Assembly (NCBI RefSeq): GCF_020084865.1
Contig: NZ_CP071953.1
Coordinates: 1,860,001 to 1,924,000 of the forward strand
Direction: 5' to 3'
Origin: Candidatus Kaistella beijingensis
GTDB taxonomy: Bacteria; Bacteroidota; Bacteroidia; Flavobacteriales; Weeksellaceae
DNA: 64,000 bases
The stretch's first letter is position 1. Each line of letters opens with the position of its first letter. A program made the translations under genes and the position numbers. The notes under the pieces were generated by a model. The model saw nothing but the letters and a program-made list of their open reading frames with translations, had not been told where the DNA came from and made no database searches. This document shows positions 25,391 to 32,074 of the stretch, piece by piece.

Positions 25391-26626
25391 ATGATCGATC
25401 AAGTAAACGATAACAAATTCGAACTATTAAAAGGCGACAAAGTGCTTTGGAGCGTGATTTTATTGATCTCGTTCTTCTCCGTGTTCCCGGTATACTCGGC
25501 GAGTTCTAACTTGGAATATATTGTAAATAACGGAACCACTACTTCGCATTTAATCAAGCATTTGTTCTTCGTAGTTCTCGGTTTGGCAATTATGCGTGGA
25601 GTCGGTGTTTTCAAATATGAACACATCGGAAAATTGAGCGCAATTCTGTTGGGAATTATGGTCGTTCTTTTAGGTTTGACGATGTTTACAGGGCAAAAAA
25701 TCGATGGAGCTTCCGCTTCTCGTTGGTTGAAGATTCCAGGAACGCCGATTTCGTTTCAACCGTCTTCATTTGCTTATTTAATGCTGATTATTTACCTGTG
25801 CAGATATTTAACAAAAAGGATTAAAAGAGACCGACTCCCCATTGAAAACATCTTCTACATTTTCGGTCCGGTTCTTTTGGTTTTTGGTTTGGTTGCGAAA
25901 GATAACGGTTCTACTGCTTTAATGATTTTGATTGTTTCTTTAGCGGTAATGTTGATTGGACAATTAAGCAAAAAGTATATTTTCGGTTTTATCGGAGTTG
26001 CAGGAGTTGCCATTGCAATTTTTATGTTTTTGGCTTTAAAAACCGATTTAATCGGAAGTAACCGTGTCCATACTTGGATGAGTCGTATCGAAACATTCAC
26101 CAATTCAAAAAAAACCACCGAAGTTGAAGACGAGAGTTTAAAGGCAAAAAATTATCAGGTGATGCAGGCAAAAGCAGCCATCGTTCACGGCGGAATAACC
26201 GGAATGGGACCGGGAAAAAGTGCCTTAAAACAAATGCTTCCTCAATCTGCATCCGATTTCATCTTCGCCATTATTGTTGAGGAATATGGATTTTTTGGAG
26301 CTTTGTTTTTAATCGCACTCTACCTCATCATGATCATCAGAATCGTGATGATTGCAAGTAAAATGCCCGCATTTTTCGGCAGTTTATTGGTGTTGAGTTT
26401 GGGAATTATGATTTTTGTGCAACTCTCTGTAAATATTGCAGTTGCGGTGAACTTAATTCCAGTTACTGGACAACCATTGCCACTAATAAGTTACGGTGGA
26501 ACCTCAATGTTGGTGACTTACATACAGTTAGGAATTATTTTGAACGTAAGTTCTAGAATCCAGGTGTACGACGAAGAAGGTATGGGCAAAAAGCAAAGTA
26601 TTGAAGAAATAAACGATATCGCGTAA
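25391..26626 (+). CDS. ftsW: Septal lipid II polymerase FtsW
   Basis: A 411-residue SEDS-family glycosyltransferase with about ten membrane helices that polymerises lipid II at the septum with FtsI. Family motifs seen are DGASASRWLKI, QPSSFAYLMLIIYL, KDNGSTALM, a large periplasmic loop with MGPGKSALKQMLPQSASDFIFA, and the C-terminal PVTGQPLPLISYGGTSML. A basic/acidic cytoplasmic tail ends the protein. Five hairpins occupy the 162-base gap to murG. Confidence 0.96.
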   Translation: MIDQVNDNKFELLKGDKVLWSVILLISFFSVFPVYSASSNLEYIVNNGTTTSHLIKHLFFVVLGLAIMRGVGVFKYEHIGKLSAILLGIMVVLLGLTMFTGQKIDGASASRWLKIPGTPISFQPSSFAYLMLIIYLCRYLTKRIKRDRLPIENIFYIFGPVLLVFGLVAKDNGSTALMILIVSLAVMLIGQLSKKYIFGFIGVAGVAIAIFMFLALKTDLIGSNRVHTWMSRIETFTNSKKTTEVEDESLKAKNYQVMQAKAAIVHGGITGMGPGKSALKQMLPQSASDFIFAIIVEEYGFFGALFLIALYLIMIIRIVMIASKMPAFFGSLLVLSLGIMIFVQLSVNIAVAVNLIPVTGQPLPLISYGGTSMLVTYIQLGIILNVSSRIQVYDEEGMGKKQSIEEINDIA

Positions 26627-26634
26627 CTATGAAT

Positions 26635-26772
26635 GCGCGAAGCGCCCCGAGAATTCGGGAATGAATTAAAATTGGTTTATCGCAAAAAAGGTACGAAGTA
26701 CCGAACTCAATAGCATTGGGTGAAGCCCAATGAAACAATAAACAAGAACCGAATAAAAAGCCACGAAGTGGC
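26635..26772. repeat. Five hairpins between ftsW and murG
   Basis: GCGC-GAA-GCGC (26635-26645), CCCGA-GAAT-TCGGG (26646-26659), GGTAC-GAA-GTACC (26690-26702, followed by GAACT), CATTGGGT-GAA-GCCCAATG (26714-26732, one T-G wobble) and GCCAC-GAA-GTGGC (26760-26772, followed by GACAT). The last ends 16 bases before the murG ATG. Confidence 0.85.
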
Positions 26773-26788
26773 GACATCAAAAAAATAA

Positions 26789-27928
26789 ATGTTAAACCAA
26801 GAGCAACATACAAAAACTCGTAACCCGAATCCCGCACCTCGAATTCTCATGAGCGGAGGCGGAACAGGTGGACACATTTTTCCTGCTGTTGCCATTGCCG
26901 ACGAAATCAGGAAAAGATTTCCGAACGCCGAGTTTTTGTTCATCGGAGCGAACGGAAAAATGGAGATGGAAAAAGTTCCACAAGCAGGATATAAAATTGT
27001 GGGATTAAACATTGCGGGATTTGACAGAGGAAATTTGTTGAGCAATTTCAAACTTCCCTTCAAAGTGATTTCAAGTCTGATAAAAGCGAAGAAAACCATC
27101 AAAAATTTCAAACCTGATTTTGCGGTGGGAACCGGTGGATTTGCGAGCGGACCAGCTTTGTTTACGGCTTCAAGATTAGGTATTCCGATTTTTGTTCAGG
27201 AACAGAATTCTTTGCCCGGAAAAACGAACATTTTCCATTCAAAAAGAGCGAAAGCAGTTTTCACAGCTTATCCGAATATGGAAAAATTCTTCCACGGCAC
27301 AAAAACTTTTTTCCTTGGAAATCCGATTCGTAAAAATATCATTACCGATTTGATTGATAAGGATTTAGCGAAAGAAAAATTAGGTTTAGATAAAAATAAA
27401 TTGACGATACTTTCCGTCGGTGGTTCTTTAGGATCACGAACTTTAAACAACGGATGGAAAGAAAATTTGGAAAAATTAATTGAAAAGGACTTCCAACTGA
27501 TTTGGCAAACCGGAAAACTGGAATTCAAGGAGTTAGCATCCAGCATCCAGCATCCGGCATCCATCCAATTGAAGGAGTTCATTACGGACATGGCTTTATC
27601 CTATTCCGCAGCAGATGTGATTGTTTCACGAGCAGGAGCCATTGCAATTTCGGAATTGGCCGTTGCGCAAAAACCTGTTTTGTTGGTTCCGTTTCCGTTT
27701 GCGGCAGAAGACCATCAATCCAAAAATGCGCAGACTTTGGTTGACAAAAATGCAGCAAGAATGGTAAAAGATTCCGAAATGAAGGAAAAATTTTGGACGA
27801 CTTTAATGGAAATCTGCGAAAACGAACACGTAAGAAAAGAAATGAGCAAAAACCTGCAATTCTTCGCAAAGCCAAAAGCAACCGAGGAAATTGTAAATGA
27901 AATTTTCAAGAGTCTGGAAATTAATTGA
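26789..27928 (+). CDS. murG: UDP-GlcNAc:lipid I GlcNAc transferase MurG, with repeat-derived segments
   Basis: A 379-residue GT-B glycosyltransferase that makes lipid II at the inner face of the membrane. The G-loop MSGGGTGGHIFPA is at residues 21-33, VGTGGFASGP and QEQNSLPGKTN mark the acceptor domain, and SRAGAIAISEL and PFPFAAEDHQ the UDP-GlcNAc site. Two stretches coincide with repeats found in gaps elsewhere. Residues 11-20, just before the G-loop, are encoded by a heptamer array (26818-26845), and ASSIQHPAS near 248-257 by four GCATCCA-type heptamers (27536-27563). Starting at the ATG at 26849 would remove the first beta strand, so 26789 is preferred. Confidence 0.95.
   Translation: MLNQEQHTKTRNPNPAPRILMSGGGTGGHIFPAVAIADEIRKRFPNAEFLFIGANGKMEMEKVPQAGYKIVGLNIAGFDRGNLLSNFKLPFKVISSLIKAKKTIKNFKPDFAVGTGGFASGPALFTASRLGIPIFVQEQNSLPGKTNIFHSKRAKAVFTAYPNMEKFFHGTKTFFLGNPIRKNIITDLIDKDLAKEKLGLDKNKLTILSVGGSLGSRTLNNGWKENLEKLIEKDFQLIWQTGKLEFKELASSIQHPASIQLKEFITDMALSYSAADVIVSRAGAIAISELAVAQKPVLLVPFPFAAEDHQSKNAQTLVDKNAARMVKDSEMKEKFWTTLMEICENEHVRKEMSKNLQFFAKPKATEEIVNEIFKSLEIN
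26818..26845. repeat. Heptamer array in the 5' coding end of murG
   Basis: Units TCGTAAC, CCGAATC, CCGCACC, TCGAATT follow the YCGMAHC consensus and match the right arm of the element at 4943-4970 with only a few changes. Translated in frame they give RNPNPAPRI, directly before the glycine-rich loop of MurG. Confidence 0.75.
27536..27563. repeat. Heptamer array inside murG (NCAYCCR units)
   Basis: GCATCCA, GCATCCA, GCATCCG, GCATCCA in tandem, in the linker-like stretch encoding SSIQHPAS. The same NCAYCCR unit forms arrays before ftsQ (29426-29453) and before the bacilliredoxin gene (34827-34854). Confidence 0.8.
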
Positions 27929-27940
27929 GAATCGCAGAAA

Positions 27941-28020
27941 GCCACCAAGTGGCGAAATCAATAGCAAAGGGTGAAGCCCTTTGAATTTGAATTAAATATG
28001 TAAAGAAGCCCTGAAAGGGC
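27941..28020. repeat. Three hairpins between murG and murC
   Basis: GCCAC-CAA-GTGGC (27941-27953, followed by GAAAT), AAAGGGT-GAA-GCCCTTT (27966-27982) and GCCCT-GAA-AGGGC (28008-28020, followed by GAAAT). The third ends 15 bases before the murC ATG. Confidence 0.85.
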
Positions 28021-28035
28021 GAAATCAATAAGAAA

Positions 28036-29394
28036 ATGATACCGTTAGCAACATATCAAAACTTCTACTTTGTAGGCATCGGCGGAATAGGAATGTCTGC
28101 TATTGCAAGATATTTCAAATCCATCGGGAAAAATGTTTTGGGTTACGACAAAACCATAACTAAGTTGACTTCTGCGCTCGTTTCAGAAGGAATTGATATT
28201 GTTTTTGAAGACGGAATTACTACTAAAATCGAGAATTTGAATTCCGAAAATACGCTTGTTATTTACACGCCTGCAATTAAAAAACTCGATATACTTAATT
28301 ATTTTAATGAGAATGGATTTACTGTTTTGAAACGTGCAAAAGTTCTCGGAATGATTACCGAAAACACGGATTGCATCGCTATTGCAGGAACGCACGGAAA
28401 AACCACGACTTCCTCTTTGGTCGCACATTTGTGCCAAGAAGCGAATCTTCCATTCTCCTGTTTCTTGGGTGGAATTGCAGAAAATTTTAAATCAAATTTC
28501 TTGTTTAACGGAAGTGAAATTTCGGTTGTAGAAGCCGATGAATACGACAGAAGTTTCCTCAACCTTTCTCCGGATTGGGCGGTAATTACATCGACTGATG
28601 CAGACCATTTGGATATTTATGGCGATAAAGCAACGATTGAAAAAGGGTTCAAAGATTTTGCAGAGTTAGTTCCTGAAAACAACCAACTATTTGTGAGAAA
28701 AGGAATTGAAATCGGTCGTCCTTGCAAAACCTATGCAGTAAATGAAGAAGCGGATTATTATTCCGACAACCTTCATGTTATCGATGGTTGGATGATGTTT
28801 GATTTTCATAATGGTAATGAAACCGTAGAATTTGCGTGGCAAATTCCGGGAATTCACAATGTGGAAAATGCTACGGCGGCGATTGCGCTGCTCTATAATT
28901 TTGGGGTTGATTTCGAAACTTTACAGAAGGGAATAAAAAGTTTTAAGGGAATCAAGAGACGTTATACACTTCACACCTTCGACAGCGGAAAAGTCTATAT
29001 CGACGATTACGCCCATCATCCAACAGAACTAAATGCCGTGATTGGTTCCATCAAAACTTTCTACCCGAATAAGAAATTGTTGGTGGCTTTTCAACCGCAC
29101 CTTTTCAGCAGAACCCGAGATTTTGCAGACGGTTTCGCAGAAAGTTTGGATAAAGCAGACGAACTGATTCTTCTCGATATTTATCCTGCCCGTGAATTAC
29201 AGGAAAATTTTGAAGGAATAACTTCCGATTGGCTTTTAGAAAAAGTAAAATTAGAAAAAAAGGAAGTTTCCACTTTGGGAGACGCTTTCAACAAAATAAA
29301 GGAAAAAGATTTTGATGTCTTACTCACCGTCGGTGCCGGAAATATCGACACACTGTATGACGGAATTGTAAGTTGGCTTTCAAATGATGAATAA
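28036..29394 (+). CDS. murC: UDP-MurNAc:L-alanine ligase MurC
   Basis: A 452-residue Mur ligase adding the first stem residue. The N-terminal UDP-binding motif FVGIGGIGMSAIAR is at residues 11-24, the ATP loop AGTHGKTTTSSL near 116-127, EADEYDRSFL near 175, HNVENATAA and YAHHPTE follow, and QPHLFSRT lies in the third domain. All are diagnostic. Neither murB nor ddl follows; ftsQ is next after a short gap with a heptamer array. Confidence 0.97.
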   Translation: MIPLATYQNFYFVGIGGIGMSAIARYFKSIGKNVLGYDKTITKLTSALVSEGIDIVFEDGITTKIENLNSENTLVIYTPAIKKLDILNYFNENGFTVLKRAKVLGMITENTDCIAIAGTHGKTTTSSLVAHLCQEANLPFSCFLGGIAENFKSNFLFNGSEISVVEADEYDRSFLNLSPDWAVITSTDADHLDIYGDKATIEKGFKDFAELVPENNQLFVRKGIEIGRPCKTYAVNEEADYYSDNLHVIDGWMMFDFHNGNETVEFAWQIPGIHNVENATAAIALLYNFGVDFETLQKGIKSFKGIKRRYTLHTFDSGKVYIDDYAHHPTELNAVIGSIKTFYPNKKLLVAFQPHLFSRTRDFADGFAESLDKADELILLDIYPARELQENFEGITSDWLLEKVKLEKKEVSTLGDAFNKIKEKDFDVLLTVGAGNIDTLYDGIVSWLSNDE

Positions 29395-29425
29395 ATAAAA
29401 ATTAATATTTGGTTTGGTTGCAGAA

Positions 29426-29453
29426 ACACCCGTCATCCAGCACCCAACATCCA
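29426..29453. repeat. Heptamer array upstream of ftsQ (NCAYCCR units)
   Basis: ACACCCG, TCATCCA, GCACCCA, ACATCCA end six bases before the ftsQ ATG at 29459. The frame is open through the array, which is why a longer ftsQ reading frame exists. Confidence 0.75.
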
Positions 29454-29458
29454 GCGTT

Positions 29459-30514
29459 ATGAAAAACAAATACAGAATACTAAAAATCGCCGTCACGGTA
29501 ATAATCCTCGGATTTTTATTGAGTTTCTCTTTGAGGAGGTTCAATGACAAATCCATGGAAAAGGTTTCTGTAAATATGGTGAAGACTAAAAGCCCGGTTT
29601 ATTTTATCGACGAAAAAGACATTAAGGAAATCGTAAAAAAATCAAACCCGAACAAAAGAATCGGCGATATCAACATTCCGGAATTGGAGAAAAAACTCAA
29701 CCAACTTCCCGCAGTTGACAGCGCAAATGTTTACTTGAATTTGAATGGAAACCTCAATCTCGACATCAAGCAAAGGGTTCCCGCTTTTCGATTAAATAAG
29801 AACGAAAAAGATTTTTATGTAGATGAAAAAGGAACCGAATTTCCGATTTCAAAAAATTATTCATTTCCGTGTATGCTCGTAACAGGTGACGTAAAAAAAG
29901 AGGAATATCCTAAGGTGGCGGAATTGGTAAATAAAATTGACCACGATGATTTCAGCAAAAAATATTTCATCGGCATTAAAAAGGAAAATGGCAGTTATAA
30001 TCTGTTGACAAGCCAAGGAAATTACAAAGTGGAAATCGGCGACCTTGACAATATTGATTTAAAGGTAAAAGGTTTCAAGGCGTTTGTAGAAAAGTTTCTG
30101 ATTTTTCAGAATCCTGAAAAATATTCAAAAGTTTCGGTGAAATATGACAATCAAATTGTGACAACTCTAAATCCGAATTTTGAAGAAAACGACAGCATTA
30201 TTTCGGTAGGCAAAAAAGAATTGGCAAAACTTCCGGTCATCAATCAGAAAAAGGAAGAAGCGGAGAAAAAAATAAATATTACTCCTCTCAAAAAAGAAGA
30301 TAAACCGGCTGTAAAAAAGACGGAGTCAAAACCTAAAGAAAAACCAAAGCCTGCAACATCCGAAAAGAAAAAAGTTGCGGAAAAGCCAAAAACTTCGGCA
30401 AAAAAGGAAACGGCTTCTCCTAAAAAAGAAACCAAAAAACCAACCGAAACTAAAAAATCAACTCCGGCGAAGAAACCGGAAACCAAACCAAAAGCAAAAG
30501 TTAAAGTAGAATAA
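29459..30514 (+). CDS. ftsQ: Cell division protein FtsQ with long lysine-rich C-terminal tail
   Basis: A 351-residue bitopic division protein. A short basic cytoplasmic start (MKNKYRILK) and one helix (IAVTVIILGFLLSFSL) precede a periplasmic POTRA-like part with INIPELEKKLNQLPAVDSANVYLN and LDIKQRVPAFRLN, as in FtsQ/DivIB. The last ~90 residues, from about 262, are an extreme Lys/Pro/Thr/Glu tail (many KPK, KKET and PAKK repeats) that should lie in the periplasm. The frame is open upstream to 29414, but that extension (with IQHPTSS) is encoded by the heptamer array, so I chose the ATG at 29459. Confidence 0.92.
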   Translation: MKNKYRILKIAVTVIILGFLLSFSLRRFNDKSMEKVSVNMVKTKSPVYFIDEKDIKEIVKKSNPNKRIGDINIPELEKKLNQLPAVDSANVYLNLNGNLNLDIKQRVPAFRLNKNEKDFYVDEKGTEFPISKNYSFPCMLVTGDVKKEEYPKVAELVNKIDHDDFSKKYFIGIKKENGSYNLLTSQGNYKVEIGDLDNIDLKVKGFKAFVEKFLIFQNPEKYSKVSVKYDNQIVTTLNPNFEENDSIISVGKKELAKLPVINQKKEEAEKKINITPLKKEDKPAVKKTESKPKEKPKPATSEKKKVAEKPKTSAKKETASPKKETKKPTETKKSTPAKKPETKPKAKVKVE

Positions 30515-30516
30515 AA

Positions 30517-30561
30517 GTTCCGTAGGAACGAACGATATAGAAAACTTGGAATTCATTCCAA
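30517..30561. repeat. Two hairpins between ftsQ and ftsA
   Basis: GTTCC-GTA-GGAAC (30517-30529, followed by GAACGAT) and TTGGAA-TTCA-TTCCAA (30546-30561). The first keeps the 5-3-5 geometry of the family with loop GTA. Confidence 0.75.
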
Positions 30562-30588
30562 AAAAAGAACAAATCAAATCGACATACA

Positions 30589-31956
30589 ATGGAAAATCAC
30601 GAGTATTCAGTAGGCCTCGACATCGGAACCACAAAAATTGTGGCGATTGTCGGCAGAAGAAACGCCCACGGAAAAATTGAAGTTCTCGGCGTTGGAAAAG
30701 CCAAAAGTTTGGGTGTTCACAAAGGTATTGTGAATAATATTTCCCAAACCATTCAGTCCATCAAATCCGCCGTTGCAGAAGCGCAATCGAGTTCAGGCGT
30801 TCCGATTCACAAAGTTACGGTGGGGATCGCCGGAAAACACATCCGTTCGCTTCAACATTCGGATTATATTATGAGGGAAAATCCCGATAAATACATCACC
30901 GAAGACGATATCGAAAAACTGAAAGAGCAGGTAAAAAAATTAGTCATGCTTCCCGGCGAAGAAATTATCCACGTTCTTCCGCAAGAATATAAAGTAGATT
31001 CTGAAGGCGAAATCCAGGAACCCATCGGAATGCACGGAAAACGCTTGGAAGCCAATTTCCACGTGGTGGTTGGACAAATGGGGAGTATCCGAAATATCGC
31101 AAGATGCGTTCGTGAAGCAGGTTTAGAAATGGAAGCCTTGACTTTGGAGCCGCTTGCTTCGTCCGAATCTGTTTTAACCAAAGAAGAAAAAGAAGCCGGC
31201 GTTGCGATCGTTGACATCGGTGGCGGAACTACGGATATCGCGATTTTCAAGGATAATATTATTCGTCACACTTGCGTAATTCCTTACGGTGGCGGAATAA
31301 TTACCGACGACATCAAAGAAGGTTGCTCCATCATTGAAAAACATGCGGAACAATTGAAAGTAAAATTCGGTTCTGCCGTTCCTGAGTTGGAAAAAGACAG
31401 CACCTTCGTTACGATTCCGGGACTTCACGGAAGACCGGATAAAGAAATTTCTTTGAAAACTTTGGCGCAAGTTGTTAATGCACGCGTTGAAGAAATTTTA
31501 GAAATGGTGAATACCGAGTTGAAAGCATACGGCGCTTTTGAACAAAAGAAAAAGTTGATTGCAGGAATTGTTTTGACAGGAGGCGGTTCAAATCTTCGTC
31601 ACCTTCGTCAATTGGCGAATTATACGACCGGTTTCGACAGCAGAATTGGTTTTGCGAACGAATATGTTGCGAACGACAAAAACCAACATCTGAAAAGTCC
31701 GGAATTTGCGACTTCCATTGGTTTATTGATGGAAAGTTTAAAAATTAGAGACAAGAAAAACGGAATTGAACAACCTGAAGAAATTATTGAAAAACAGGAA
31801 GTTACAGCCGCTCCAAATCATATAGAAGTGGAGCAGCCAGAATTCCGTACCGAAGAGGAAATAGTTTCTAAAGCCGCAGAAAAACGCAGAAACAAACTCA
31901 CCATCGGTCAAAAAATTATGGAAAGTGTAAAAAAATTCTTTGAAGAAGTAGAATAA
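30589..31956 (+). CDS. ftsA: Cell division protein FtsA
   Basis: A 455-residue actin-like protein that tethers FtsZ to the membrane. Nucleotide-binding motifs are GLDIGTTKIVAIVG (residues 9-22), VAIVDIGGGTTDIAIF (near 204-219) and IVLTGGGSNLRHL (near 327-339). The SHS2-like 1C domain begins near residue 84. The C-terminal helix IGQKIMESVKKFFEEVE is the amphipathic membrane-targeting peptide. It is followed by an inverted heptamer element and then ftsZ. Confidence 0.97.
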   Translation: MENHEYSVGLDIGTTKIVAIVGRRNAHGKIEVLGVGKAKSLGVHKGIVNNISQTIQSIKSAVAEAQSSSGVPIHKVTVGIAGKHIRSLQHSDYIMRENPDKYITEDDIEKLKEQVKKLVMLPGEEIIHVLPQEYKVDSEGEIQEPIGMHGKRLEANFHVVVGQMGSIRNIARCVREAGLEMEALTLEPLASSESVLTKEEKEAGVAIVDIGGGTTDIAIFKDNIIRHTCVIPYGGGIITDDIKEGCSIIEKHAEQLKVKFGSAVPELEKDSTFVTIPGLHGRPDKEISLKTLAQVVNARVEEILEMVNTELKAYGAFEQKKKLIAGIVLTGGGSNLRHLRQLANYTTGFDSRIGFANEYVANDKNQHLKSPEFATSIGLLMESLKIRDKKNGIEQPEEIIEKQEVTAAPNHIEVEQPEFRTEEEIVSKAAEKRRNKLTIGQKIMESVKKFFEEVE

Positions 31957-32065
31957 TCATAAATGATGAATGATAATTGATGAATGATTCAAATACTCTT
32001 CAATTATCGGGAATCAAAAAATATAGACACAAAACCTATCAATTATCATTTATCAACCATCAATT
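31957..32065. repeat. Inverted heptamer-array element between ftsA and ftsZ (TGATNNN)
   Basis: The left arm has TCATAAA, TGATGAA, TGATAAT, TGATGAA, TGATTCA (31957-31991). The right arm has ATCAATT, ATCATTT, ATCAACC, ATCAATT (32038-32065), the reverse complement of the left unit. It starts directly after the ftsA stop and ends nine bases before the ftsZ ATG. Confidence 0.8.
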
Positions 32066-32074
32066 ATAAATATT

